Shown piece by piece: positions 36,987 through 46,848 of a stretch of DNA of 64,000 bases. The notes beneath the pieces are model-generated. The model had not been told where the DNA came from. It saw nothing but the letters and a program-made list of their open reading frames with translations, and did not search any database. Numbering within the stretch: the stretch's first letter is position 1; each line of letters opens with the position of its first letter. The position numbers were made by a program, and so were the translations under genes. Source of the DNA: Nanobdellota archaeon (GTDB lineage: Archaea; Aenigmatarchaeota; Aenigmatarchaeia; Aenigmatarchaeales; Aenigmatarchaeaceae); the NCBI GenBank assembly GCA_018901755.1, contig JAHIDZ010000001.1:1-64000 (forward strand), in the 5' to 3' direction.

Positions 36987-37073
36987 ACTCAAGATCTTGT
37001 CGCTTAGTGCGTTCGCAAGTTCAAATCTTGCCTCCCGCACCATTTAAATCTCTTTGTTATTATATAGTTTTTT

Positions 37074-37445
37074 ATGGTAAGTGAAGTAATTAACGGAGAC
37101 GAATTTGTTCAAAAAGACATGCTTAGCAGAACAAAGCCATTCACAATAAATGAAATGGTGGAAAAACACAATCGCGGAAGCATATCAATAAATAACACAG
37201 CTGATTATCTTGTAAAATTTAAGAATGTATTCTATCAGACAATCGGATCAAAAAAACACTACATTAATAGAGATCATGTAAACCCAGAAGAAATTGCAAA
37301 AATTAGACTGAGTGATGGTTGCGCATATACTAGCAATGATGAAATTTTAAAAACAATATGTGAAGAGTTTTGCTCACGCCTTAATAGAAGAATACAATCT
37401 AATAACAGATGTAATGCATATTATTTTAAATTTATTAAGAAATAA
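37074..37445 (+). CDS. Hypothetical protein
   Basis: Single clean ORF. Confidence 0.5.
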   Translation: MVSEVINGDEFVQKDMLSRTKPFTINEMVEKHNRGSISINNTADYLVKFKNVFYQTIGSKKHYINRDHVNPEEIAKIRLSDGCAYTSNDEILKTICEEFCSRLNRRIQSNNRCNAYYFKFIKK

Positions 37446-37643
37446 TTAAATTGCTCTAGCGTTTTTACCGACAACTCTTACGATATAGCCACACATTTTA
37501 TTTTTAATGATTTTATCGTGAACAAGATTCATCTCGTTTATACTTTTTTTATTTTTATCAAAATCAGTGCTAAATTTATCAGGACATTGACTAACTAACT
37601 CTTCTGCCATACTTTTAATCCATCTTGTTTTTACTCTTCCCAT
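37446..37643 (-). CDS. rps17e: 30S ribosomal protein S17e
   Basis: MGRVKTRWIKSMAEELVSQCPDKFSTDFDKNKKSINEMNLVHDKIIKNKMCGYIVRVV. Confidence 0.85.
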   Translation of the reverse strand: MGRVKTRWIKSMAEELVSQCPDKFSTDFDKNKKSINEMNLVHDKIIKNKMCGYIVRVVGKNARAI

Positions 37644-37708
37644 ATACACAACCTGTTAAATCTTTATCAACTCTCATATATAAATAGGTTATTGTAGGTG
37701 GATTAGTT

Positions 37709-38683
37709 ATGGCTAAGTACATATCAGCATGCATCTTAGGCGTATTCGTTATAGAAGATGATGTTATTATAGATAAAGTGTTATTCAAAAAAGACGCAGA
37801 AGAAATAGCTAAAAAATTAGTTGATATCGAAAATACTGAAGAATTCGCTAAAATGAAGAAAAAGTATGGCGGAGAATATAGACCATCTGATTTCTTAACT
37901 AATAATATTGCAAAGATTGCAGCTGAAACTAGATTTGTAAGAGATAGAGCAGAGTTAAATGAACTTATGTCTAAAATTAGCGTTGCTCAGACAAAGACAA
38001 AAATATCTAAATTGGAAAGAAGAGATAAATTGATTATTCAAACAGTTTCTGCATTAAATGATTTGGATAGGATTCTTAATTATATGTCCGAGCGTTTAAG
38101 AGAATGGTACGGATTGCACTATCCAGAGATTAGAGCTAAAGATTATGAAAAATTTGCAGACGAGTTAGCTAACTGTGGACGAAGAGAGAATTTCAAAGAT
38201 TTTACAACTTCAATGGGTATGGAATTAACTGATGATGATGTTAAGTTATTACAAAATTATGCACGGCAAACTAAGCAAATGTATGAACTGAAAAAACATA
38301 TAGTTAATTATCTTGAACGAGCAGTTCCAATTGAAGTGCCAAATATCAATGCTCTTTTAGGAAGTATACTTGCAGCAAGATTACTTGCTAATGCTGGTTC
38401 ACTTGAAAAGTTAGCAAAGATGCCTTCAAGCAAGATACAATTAATTGGCGCAGAGAAAGCATTGTTCAAATATCTTAAAGGACAGCAATCATCATCTCCT
38501 CGTTTTGGTATAATTTTTACTCATCCAGCAGTAAGTTCAGCGGCTAAAGAAAATCAGGGAAAAATAGCAAGACTATTATCATCTAAGTTAACATTGGCTG
38601 CAAAATGTGACTTCTATACTAAACGAGATATATCTAAAGAATTAAAGAAAGATTTTGAGGACAAAGTAAAAGAGGTTGTCTAA
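37709..38683 (+). CDS. nop5: Nop5/Nop56-58 C/D box RNP protein
   Basis: Nop domain: MPSSKIQLIGAEKALFKYLKG...RFGIIFTHPAVSSAAKENQGKIARLLSSKLTLAAKCDFY. Confidence 0.93.
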   Translation: MAKYISACILGVFVIEDDVIIDKVLFKKDAEEIAKKLVDIENTEEFAKMKKKYGGEYRPSDFLTNNIAKIAAETRFVRDRAELNELMSKISVAQTKTKISKLERRDKLIIQTVSALNDLDRILNYMSERLREWYGLHYPEIRAKDYEKFADELANCGRRENFKDFTTSMGMELTDDDVKLLQNYARQTKQMYELKKHIVNYLERAVPIEVPNINALLGSILAARLLANAGSLEKLAKMPSSKIQLIGAEKALFKYLKGQQSSSPRFGIIFTHPAVSSAAKENQGKIARLLSSKLTLAAKCDFYTKRDISKELKKDFEDKVKEVV

Positions 38684-39567
38684 TGTTTAAGCTAAGAATC
38701 ACTCCGGAATTTTCCGAGTGGTTTGGTGCATGGATCGGTGACGGTGACCATTCTAGTATAAGACGATTGGCACTTTCAAACCAAGTAGTAGAATTATTGC
38801 ATCTTCATATTAAGATTCTGACAGAATATTTTAACTTTCCTAGAGAAAGAATACTCGCAGAAGTTACGACAAGTAGTTTGGATGATAATCAAATTATAAG
38901 AGATCGATGGTCTAAATTACTTTTATTACCGCTTCAAAATATCAGGACTATAAACAGAAACCCAATCGCCAGAAAAGAATGCGCGAGAGTAATGGCAAAT
39001 AACGTTGAAATAACTAAATTTGTTAGAAACAATATATCTACAATAAGAAAAAGAATACTAAATTCTAATAATGAAATCATGTGTGCATATTTAATGGGAA
39101 TATTTGCGGCAGAAGGAAATGTTAGAACCGAAAAGCACCAAAAGCATGTTAGATTAGGTATGAAAACAATTGAAGATATAGATTTCGCAAAGCTTTTACT
39201 TGAGAAGATTGGAATAGAAACTAAATTGGCGATTAATACCAGTAATGACTGTTATGAACTTTCAATTTTCGGATATGAAAACTTATTGAAGTTTAGAGAT
39301 TTCGGCGGATTTGGAAAGCATGAGTCAAAAAATATTATCCTAAACAGACAGCTTTCTACATATGGAAAGTTTCCTTGGTCTTATAGATACCAATGTCTTG
39401 AAGCAGTTCTAAGAAATGTCAATACAATTACAAATTATGACGCAGTTAATATATTTGATATGAATTATCATAATGCAAAGTTGATGTTATCTAGATTCAG
39501 CAAACAGGGTAAGTTAAGTGTTGATAAAACAAATAAAACTTATACCTATAAATTAAAGGAGATTTGA
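38683..39567 (+). CDS. LAGLIDADG-type endonuclease/maturase-like protein with C-terminal HTH
   Basis: WFGAWIGDGDHSS and LMGIFAAEGNVR two-motif pattern; TAATG overlap with nop5. Confidence 0.8.
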   Translation: MFKLRITPEFSEWFGAWIGDGDHSSIRRLALSNQVVELLHLHIKILTEYFNFPRERILAEVTTSSLDDNQIIRDRWSKLLLLPLQNIRTINRNPIARKECARVMANNVEITKFVRNNISTIRKRILNSNNEIMCAYLMGIFAAEGNVRTEKHQKHVRLGMKTIEDIDFAKLLLEKIGIETKLAINTSNDCYELSIFGYENLLKFRDFGGFGKHESKNIILNRQLSTYGKFPWSYRYQCLEAVLRNVNTITNYDAVNIFDMNYHNAKLMLSRFSKQGKLSVDKTNKTYTYKLKEI

Positions 39568-40352
39568 TGTCTGATCAACAGATTAAAAAAGAATTAATTA
39601 TCATTGCAAAAGATATTGCTAATAAATTAAGAAGACTACCGGAAATAAAAGCGATTGCCATTTATGGCGGAGTAGCAGAAGGTTATGCAGACAATTATTC
39701 TGATATCGATATAATTTGTTATTGTACTAAAACACCAAGTATTCGAAAAAGAAAAGAAGTTCTAGGTGTCATAGATATTAGACAACTTCCGGGTCATCCA
39801 GACACCGACGAGTTTCAATATAAGAACAAATATCCTAACATATTTTATTGTGAATATGTTCCATGGCTTGGAAGATTAATTGAAGATGCGTGTCGAAGTA
39901 GAAAATTGCACGATTCGTTTCTTATTAGTCATCTTCTTAATACGGTATCTCTATACGATCCAAATAAACTTTTAACTGGATGGAAATCTAAACTTCAACC
40001 GATTCTAAAAACACACTTATCATCTATCAAAGAGGGTTCATTTTCAAAATTAAAACATGAGTTATTGCAAATTGATATTTCAATTAAAAGAAAAAATATG
40101 ATTCATATAAATCAAGAAATTTCAAAGATGATAGATTTATTTTTAATAGCTTTATATGCTTTGAATAATCAGCCATTCATGAGTTCCAAATGGAGTAAAG
40201 AAAGGATAAAAGTTTTTAAAATGAAACCAAAGAATTGTGTAAAGCATTTAGAGCAAATATCTTTACTTGGAAACAATACTAAAGATTTAAATAAAAAATT
40301 AAAATTATTAAAGAGTCTTATAAAAGACACGGACCCACTAATAACTAGGTAA
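39567..40352 (+). CDS. Nucleotidyltransferase-domain protein
   Basis: AIAIYGGVAEGYADNYSDIDIICYC; TGATG overlap with the LAGLIDADG gene. Confidence 0.78.
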   Translation: MSDQQIKKELIIIAKDIANKLRRLPEIKAIAIYGGVAEGYADNYSDIDIICYCTKTPSIRKRKEVLGVIDIRQLPGHPDTDEFQYKNKYPNIFYCEYVPWLGRLIEDACRSRKLHDSFLISHLLNTVSLYDPNKLLTGWKSKLQPILKTHLSSIKEGSFSKLKHELLQIDISIKRKNMIHINQEISKMIDLFLIALYALNNQPFMSSKWSKERIKVFKMKPKNCVKHLEQISLLGNNTKDLNKKLKLLKSLIKDTDPLITR

Positions 40353-40357
40353 ATGAT

Positions 40358-41020
40358 ATGAAAGAAATATTTCAAGGAATTTATAATATAAATCAAAAGA
40401 TTGCAACATTAAATTCTGCTCCAGGAACAAAACCATTCAATGAGATTCTTGTCACTATCGATGGTAAAGAATATAGACAGTGGGATCCGAATAGATCAAA
40501 AGCATCAGCAGCAATCGCTAAAGGAATTAAGCAATTTCCAATCGGAGAGGGCTGTGTTATACTTTATCTTGGTATTGCTCATGGGTTTACAGCTAGTTAC
40601 TTCTCAGATATAATCGGCCCAAATGGCGTGATTTATGGTGTTGAGTTTTCAGATCGTTGTTTCAACGAATTATTGAGTATAGTTTCCAGCAGAAGAAATA
40701 TAATTCCTATTCTAGCTGACGCAAGAAAGCCAGAAGATTTTGTAGAAAAAGTAATAGAGAAGGTTGACGTTGTTTATGTAGACATTGCTCAGCCAGATGC
40801 TACTGAGGTAGCGATAAGAAACTGTAAAAAATTCTTAAAACCACGAGGTTATTTAATGTTTACAATTAAGACACAATCAGTCGACGTAACTCAGTCTGTT
40901 AAATTGACAGTTAAACTTGAAATAGAAAAGATAGCTCAGGCCGGTTTTGAGATAATTGACTGGAAGATGCTTGATCCGTTTGAAGAATGCCACGGATTTG
41001 TTTTAGCTAGATTGAAGTAA
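40358..41020 (+). CDS. flpA: Fibrillarin-like rRNA/tRNA 2'-O-methyltransferase
   Basis: YRQWDPNRSKASAAIAKGI, VLYLGIAHGFTASYFSDIIGPNGVIYGVEFSDR, VDVVYVDIAQPDATEVAIRN. Confidence 0.93.
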   Translation: MKEIFQGIYNINQKIATLNSAPGTKPFNEILVTIDGKEYRQWDPNRSKASAAIAKGIKQFPIGEGCVILYLGIAHGFTASYFSDIIGPNGVIYGVEFSDRCFNELLSIVSSRRNIIPILADARKPEDFVEKVIEKVDVVYVDIAQPDATEVAIRNCKKFLKPRGYLMFTIKTQSVDVTQSVKLTVKLEIEKIAQAGFEIIDWKMLDPFEECHGFVLARLK

Positions 41021-41929
41021 TTTCAAAACTTTTTCTTTAAATATAATAAAATCTTTAACATGCGCCCCGCCAGCTTTAACATGTCCACCACCTACTCCAA
41101 TTCCTTCAGCGGCTTTTTTGAAAGTAGCGCCAACATCAAATTTGGTCGATCGTCCACTGACGCGATACCAATCATCTTTCTCGCGATAAATTATAATTGT
41201 CTTATCTGGATATTTTTCAAATAGCGCGTTCGATAGAACAGAGATAATACCATAGCGGCTTTTTATTTCATGGAAGTTTACCTCCTTCACACCGTGCATT
41301 TCAAATCTGATTACTTCATTTTCAATTTCTTTTCTTAATCGATCCATATAATCTCGATATTCGCTGTAAACAAAGTCCTCAACATTGTAACATCCTAGCA
41401 TAAATCTAACAAGCTCTGGAAGTTTCTTAGCTTTCTTGAAAGTCTTGAAACCTTCAATCATCATTACTGCGTCTTTTTCGTTCTTCGTTCCTTTTAGTGC
41501 GGCATCACCAACTGCTCCAACTCGCATAATCCAATCAGTATCTTCTACACCAAGTTTAGTAACTATTTTATGAACAACCTGTGAGCAAGAAATATATTTA
41601 TTTGGTTCTTTGAATCTAGGATTAATATGAACGAAACCAATTTTGTTTAAATCGTTTGCAATCGGATGGTGATCTATTACCATAACATCTTTTCCCTTAA
41701 GTCTTTCAAACCATTCTAGATATTGATCAACTGGATAATCAACAAATATTATTCTATCAAAATCATTTCCTAAATTTTTAAACACATCGTCACTTACGTC
41801 ACCAGACATAAGCTCAGTGTCTTTGATGTATTTCATCATCATTGCTGCTGAGGCACATCCATCGGTGTCATTGTGAAAGAATATGACAGTTTTGCCAGAG
41901 GTGTTCTCTAAGAACTCTTCAGCTCTCAT
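41003..41929 (-). CDS. DHH/RecJ-like phosphoesterase
   Basis: FHNDTDGCASAAMM, VMVIDHHPI, GGGHVKAGGAHV. Confidence 0.88.
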   Translation of the reverse strand: MRAEEFLENTSGKTVIFFHNDTDGCASAAMMMKYIKDTELMSGDVSDDVFKNLGNDFDRIIFVDYPVDQYLEWFERLKGKDVMVIDHHPIANDLNKIGFVHINPRFKEPNKYISCSQVVHKIVTKLGVEDTDWIMRVGAVGDAALKGTKNEKDAVMMIEGFKTFKKAKKLPELVRFMLGCYNVEDFVYSEYRDYMDRLRKEIENEVIRFEMHGVKEVNFHEIKSRYGIISVLSNALFEKYPDKTIIIYREKDDWYRVSGRSTKFDVGATFKKAAEGIGVGGGHVKAGGAHVKDFIIFKEKVLKLLQSS

Positions 41930-44868
41930 TTGCTTACACCAAATTCATATTTTTCTCCTTCAAATTCAAATGAATATTTTTCGCCTTTAATTGTACCAAA
42001 TGTTATTGTACTTCCAGTGCTTTCTTTAATCATTTTTTCAGAACTTTTAAATTCATTTGGTAAATATAATTTTACTTTATCACCGACATTAAGTCCGAGT
42101 TTCTTTCTAGCGTCTTGTACAGCTCGTATTAACTCACGAAGTAACCATTCTTTTTTTAGCGCTTCCGTTACAGTCGTGTCTAGAATAATCCGTCCACCGT
42201 CAAATTCTTTACCTTTACCTTTTTCAGCCGTAAATATTAAATCATCTTTTGTTAATGTGAATCCAGCAACCTTTCTAATCTTTTCTTTTAATTTAGTTGC
42301 ATCTTCTTTTACCAATGCGTCGGCTATTTGTTTAATATCTTTTCCAAACTTCTTTCCAGCTACAGCATAATTTAGTTTAACAGAATATTGTTCTTTTTTA
42401 GTTGAAAATTCGACGTCTTTAACATTTGCAGATTTCTTAACTAATTCTTTCATATCTTTAATTGTTTTCTTAACTTCATCATTTCCAGAAACAATTAGTT
42501 TAGGTAAGACATATTTTAATTTGATATTCTTTTCCTGTCTGTCAAAGTTAGAAGCTTCAACTATATTTTTAACAATCTTCATTTGTTTTTCTAATTTAGT
42601 ATCTACCATTTTATTATCACATGCAGGCCAGTCTTCTAGATGTACAGATTCTTTTGATTTGAAGAATTTCTGATAAATATATTCCGTAGCAAACGGACAA
42701 ACTGGAGCTAAAACTTTTGTTAATTTTTCTAAAACGTAATATAATACGCCACCTACTTCATCTGTTCTATTTCTAATATATTTGATGTATGATCTGCTTA
42801 GATCGTTTAAAATAAAATCATCAATAAGAGATAGGGCTTCATTATGTTTCATTTCCTTTACTTTTTTATCAAATTCTGGTATGATACTATTTACTCTAGA
42901 TAATATCCATTTGTCTTCAACTGTTAGTTTTTTTATTGGTGTTTTCTTGCAATATGTTTCCATGAAATTAACTACATTCATTAATGTAGTAAGTGTACGA
43001 GATTCTGTCGCGATTTTATCCCAATCAAAGTTGAAATCCATAGTTGTATCTTCAATTAAGTAAAAGAATCTTAAAACATCAAGACCGTATTTTTCTGAAA
43101 ATTCTGATGGACTTATTCCACCTTTAGATTTTGACAGTTTGTTTTTACTGTGCGCATCTAATACAAATCCATGCATTAATACATTCGTAAATGGTTTTTT
43201 ATCAAAAGTAATGATACTTGCAATTATCTGAGAATTCCACCATCCTCTGAATTGGTCAGATCCCTCCATTATTAAATCAGCTGGCCACATTTCTTTGAAT
43301 AGTTTCTTATCTTTAGGATATCCTATTGATGCCCATGAGCAAACACCAGAATCAAACCAAACGTCAAGTATATCTGGTATTCTTTTCATCATTGCGCCGC
43401 ATTTACATTTTAATTCAATTTTGTCAATATACGGTCTGTGGATATCTGGAATTTTCTGAGGAAGTTCATCTGTCGAACCCAAAACTTTAATCTCATTACA
43501 TTTATCACATGTCCATATTGGTAATGGTATTCCCCAATAACGTTGTCTAGATATTGGCCAGTCATCTAAAGATTGTAACCAGTTGTCAAATCTTTTTCCA
43601 GCCCAATCAGGACTCCATGTTACAGTATTATTTTCTTTAATTAATTTGTCACGGATCGCACTAATTTTGAAAAACCATTGCGGAACTGAAACAAATAGTA
43701 AAGGCGATTCGCATCTCCAGCAGTGTGGATATTCGTGTTCAATCTTTTCCGAATATACAAAAAGATTTTTATCTTGTAAATCTTCTATGACTATCTGATC
43801 TGCATCTTTAACAAATATTCCTTTATACTTTCCGGTTTCTTCTTTATATCTTCCTTCCATATTTACTGGAGATAAAACAGATAATCCAGCCTCTCGTCCA
43901 GCTTTATAATCTTCTAGACCGTGCCCAGGTGCAGTATGAACCAATCCAGTACCAGTCTCTAATGTTACAAACTGAGCCGAGTTAATTACTTTAGGTTTAA
44001 CATTTTTCTGAAGAGGAAGTTCGCTAAAAGGACATTCGTATCTTAAATCTTTCAGGTCAGAACCTTTAACAGTTTTAATTATTTTATAATCTTTACCAAT
44101 CTTTTTCATAAGAGTGTCAGTAAGTTCTTTAGCCATAATCCAAGTTTCACCATCAACATTGACATAAGCATAATCAAATTTAGGATTAACCATTACACCG
44201 GTATTGGCTAAAAGCGTCCACGGAGTCGTGGACCATATAATTAGATATTCGTTGTCTTTAATTTTGAATTTAACATAAATTGAAGTATCAGACACGTTCT
44301 TGTGTTCTATTTCATTATATGCGACAGCTGTCTCACATTTTGGACAAATATGAATCGGATAAATACCTTTGTATAATAAACCTTTCTCATAGGCAACCTT
44401 GAAAGTATACCAGGCACCATTCATGTATTCTTGATCTAAAGTTAGATAAGGGTGTTTCCAATCCATCCACACGCCAAGTTTGTTAAATTCATCACCCATT
44501 ACTCCTACATATTTAGTTGCATATTCTGAGCATTTTTTAATGAATTTTTCAATACCAATTTCTTCAATTTCTTGTTTCGTTTTAAGATTAAGTTCTTTTT
44601 GAACTTTATTTTCTATAGGCATTCCATGACAATCATAACCAGGTTGACACCATACATTAAATCCGTTCATTCTGTAGTATCGAATGTAAAAATCTTTTAG
44701 AATTTTATTTAGCGCAGTTCCTACGTGTATAGATCCTGACGCATAAGGCGGTCCATCTAGGAAAAAGAACCTTTTCTTACCTTCTCTGGATTTTAAAGTC
44801 TTTTCAGGTATATTCTTATCTTTCCACAGTTTACTTACTTCTTTGTCTACTTCTCTTAGGTCTATCAT
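41926..44868 (-). CDS. ileS: Isoleucine--tRNA ligase
   Basis: PPYASGSIHVGTALNKILKDFYIRYYRMNGF, CQPGYDCHGMPIE, KLSKSKGG. Confidence 0.96.
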   Translation of the reverse strand: MIDLREVDKEVSKLWKDKNIPEKTLKSREGKKRFFFLDGPPYASGSIHVGTALNKILKDFYIRYYRMNGFNVWCQPGYDCHGMPIENKVQKELNLKTKQEIEEIGIEKFIKKCSEYATKYVGVMGDEFNKLGVWMDWKHPYLTLDQEYMNGAWYTFKVAYEKGLLYKGIYPIHICPKCETAVAYNEIEHKNVSDTSIYVKFKIKDNEYLIIWSTTPWTLLANTGVMVNPKFDYAYVNVDGETWIMAKELTDTLMKKIGKDYKIIKTVKGSDLKDLRYECPFSELPLQKNVKPKVINSAQFVTLETGTGLVHTAPGHGLEDYKAGREAGLSVLSPVNMEGRYKEETGKYKGIFVKDADQIVIEDLQDKNLFVYSEKIEHEYPHCWRCESPLLFVSVPQWFFKISAIRDKLIKENNTVTWSPDWAGKRFDNWLQSLDDWPISRQRYWGIPLPIWTCDKCNEIKVLGSTDELPQKIPDIHRPYIDKIELKCKCGAMMKRIPDILDVWFDSGVCSWASIGYPKDKKLFKEMWPADLIMEGSDQFRGWWNSQIIASIITFDKKPFTNVLMHGFVLDAHSKNKLSKSKGGISPSEFSEKYGLDVLRFFYLIEDTTMDFNFDWDKIATESRTLTTLMNVVNFMETYCKKTPIKKLTVEDKWILSRVNSIIPEFDKKVKEMKHNEALSLIDDFILNDLSRSYIKYIRNRTDEVGGVLYYVLEKLTKVLAPVCPFATEYIYQKFFKSKESVHLEDWPACDNKMVDTKLEKQMKIVKNIVEASNFDRQEKNIKLKYVLPKLIVSGNDEVKKTIKDMKELVKKSANVKDVEFSTKKEQYSVKLNYAVAGKKFGKDIKQIADALVKEDATKLKEKIRKVAGFTLTKDDLIFTAEKGKGKEFDGGRIILDTTVTEALKKEWLLRELIRAVQDARKKLGLNVGDKVKLYLPNEFKSSEKMIKESTGSTITFGTIKGEKYSFEFEGEKYEFGVSK

Positions 44869-44921
44869 AAAATCACTATTACAAACCTAAATTTATATAG
44901 ATTATGCTTTAGATAATAGTT

Positions 44922-45344
44922 ATGGAATGTTGTATATGTGGTAAGAAAGCTGTCACACGGGCTAATGTTGATGGTGTAGTTCTTGACGTATGTTCAGACT
45001 GTGTTAAGTTTGGTAAAGCAGCACCAAAAGTAATTATGCCCAATAAACAGAAACAGTCGTTTCTTCCGGAAATGGAAATTAGTATAAAGTTTGATATTTC
45101 TAAGATAGTTAAAAGCGAGCGAGAAAAAATGAATTTGACAAGAGAGCAGCTTGGAATTAAGCTCGGTGAAAAAGAGTCAGTAATACGTAAAATAGAAGAA
45201 GGATGGATGCCGCCATTTAATACTGTTAATAAATTAGAAAAATTCTTTAAAGTTACGTTAAAAGAAACAACTCCAGACATTAAAATAAAAAAACACGTTA
45301 AAGAAGAATTAACCATTGGCGATATGCTAAAGATAGAAGATTAA
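44922..45344 (+). CDS. Multiprotein bridging factor 1-like (zinc ribbon + HTH)
   Basis: MECCICGKKA...CSDCVKFG; MNLTREQLGIKLGEKESVIRKIEEGWMPP. Confidence 0.88.
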   Translation: MECCICGKKAVTRANVDGVVLDVCSDCVKFGKAAPKVIMPNKQKQSFLPEMEISIKFDISKIVKSEREKMNLTREQLGIKLGEKESVIRKIEEGWMPPFNTVNKLEKFFKVTLKETTPDIKIKKHVKEELTIGDMLKIED

Positions 45345-45550
45345 TTAAATGAAATTAGCGTAATATCATAATGCGTGCATATATAATATGGTTTTGTTTC
45401 TTCAGTAAAATTATGAGTAGATGTCGGTGAAAACCCACCACGACCCGAATATTCGCATGAATCTCTTATATCACAATAGCTGCAAACATTTTTTCGTTCA
45501 TTCTTGCTACCATGACCGAACTTAAGTTTCTTATTACGAAATTTGCCCAT
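45341..45550 (-). CDS. Small Cys-rich hypothetical protein
   Basis: MGKFRNKKLKFGHGSKNERKNVCSYCDIRDSCEYSGRGGF. Confidence 0.5.
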   Translation of the reverse strand: MGKFRNKKLKFGHGSKNERKNVCSYCDIRDSCEYSGRGGFSPTSTHNFTEETKPYYICTHYDITLISFN

Positions 45551-45642
45551 ATAATAAAATACCTAGAAAAGCTTAAATCCTTTCATATGTCAAAAATTAT
45601 GCGAAAAATAATCATTTTATAGTATAACTCTTAATTATTCTT

Positions 45643-46848
45643 ATGTTTCAAGTACCAAAAGGAACGCGCGATCTAGCGCCTAAGGAAGCTAGAAAGTATT
45701 ATTTTGTAATAGATGTACTTAGAGGAGTATTTGAGAAGTATGGATTTGGCCCATTGATTACACCTGCTTTTGAAGATTACGGACTTCTATCAGCAAAGAG
45801 TGGACCTGCAATTAAAAATGAAATATATTATTTTAAAGATAAGTCTAATCGTGAATTAGGATTAAGATTTGAATTTACTGCATCATTAGCTCGTTTCATG
45901 TCTAATAATCCAAATTTAGTTAAACCTTTCAAACGATATCAGGTAGGTACAGTATGGCGTTATGATAATCCACAGGCTATGCGTTTTCGTGAGTTCACTC
46001 AAGCGGACGTAGATATAATTGGTTCAACGTCTGTGTTAGCTGATTTCGAAGTATTGTCTTGTTTCTGTTCATGCATGGATGCGTTAGGTTTCAAAGATTA
46101 TTATATTCGAATTAATTCACGTAAACTTTTAGAAGAAAAATTAACCATACTTGGTAAAGTGACAAATGTTAATGATGTGTTTAGAATAATTGACAAAACA
46201 GATAAGATCGGCGAGTCTGCTGTCAAAGAAGAATTAAAACGAAGAGGTTTTGATCCAGTTAAAATAATGAAAATAGTAAAATCGTTAAAACCTGAAGGCG
46301 AGATTAAAGAATTATTAAAATATGCTAAAGATAACGGAATTGAAAAGAAACTTAAATTCGACGCATCATTAGTTCGTGGCTTAGAATATTATACTGGTTT
46401 AGTGTTTGAAGTTTATGCTGGTAAAGGATTAAGCTGTGGCGGCGGAGGACGTTATGATAATTTAATTAAACAATTAGGCGGACCAGAATTGTCTGCTACA
46501 GGAATTTCTTTCGGAGTTGATAGATTAATCGGATTAATGAATGAATTAAAATTATTTAAGCCGTTGGAAGAAGGCGTGTTCATAATAACTGCTAATGAAA
46601 AATTAATGGATAACACTATTGAACTTTGCAAAGATCTTCGCGCGCAAGGAATTAAATGTGATTATGATTTAATGAATAGAAAGTTTTCTAAACAATTAGA
46701 GTACGCATCGTCGATAGAAGTTCCCTATGTAATAATTGTTGGTGAAAAAGAATTAAAACAAGGAAAAATTCTTCTGAAAGATATGAAAACAGGTAAAGAA
46801 GAATTAATTAATTCTGAAGATGTTTGTAAATTAATAACAAGTTCCTAA
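45643..46848 (+). CDS. hisS: Histidine--tRNA ligase
   Basis: GTRDLAPKEARKYYFVIDVL, RYDNPQAMRFREFTQADVDIIG, VRGLEYYTGLVFEVY, GGGGRYDNLI. Confidence 0.95.
   Translation: MFQVPKGTRDLAPKEARKYYFVIDVLRGVFEKYGFGPLITPAFEDYGLLSAKSGPAIKNEIYYFKDKSNRELGLRFEFTASLARFMSNNPNLVKPFKRYQVGTVWRYDNPQAMRFREFTQADVDIIGSTSVLADFEVLSCFCSCMDALGFKDYYIRINSRKLLEEKLTILGKVTNVNDVFRIIDKTDKIGESAVKEELKRRGFDPVKIMKIVKSLKPEGEIKELLKYAKDNGIEKKLKFDASLVRGLEYYTGLVFEVYAGKGLSCGGGGRYDNLIKQLGGPELSATGISFGVDRLIGLMNELKLFKPLEEGVFIITANEKLMDNTIELCKDLRAQGIKCDYDLMNRKFSKQLEYASSIEVPYVIIVGEKELKQGKILLKDMKTGKEELINSEDVCKLITSS

Larger units (their letters stand above)
36900..37042 (+). tRNA. tRNA-Leu(CAA), two introns, encoded CCA
   Basis: GCGGGAG/CTCCCGC acceptor; exons 36900-36923, 36943-36951, 36987-37039; spliced anticodon arm CAAGA-CTCAAGA-TCTTG; variable arm CGC-TTAGT-GCG; T-arm GCAAG-TTCAAAT-CTTGC. 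Confidence 0.92.

Noticed and set aside
41930-42370. Long + strand ORF antisense to ileS
   Set aside because: Shadow ORF of a well-supported aminoacyl-tRNA synthetase. Same reasoning applied to ORFs antisense to pheT, pheS, trpS, glyS, acdA and the 47750-50488 gene.
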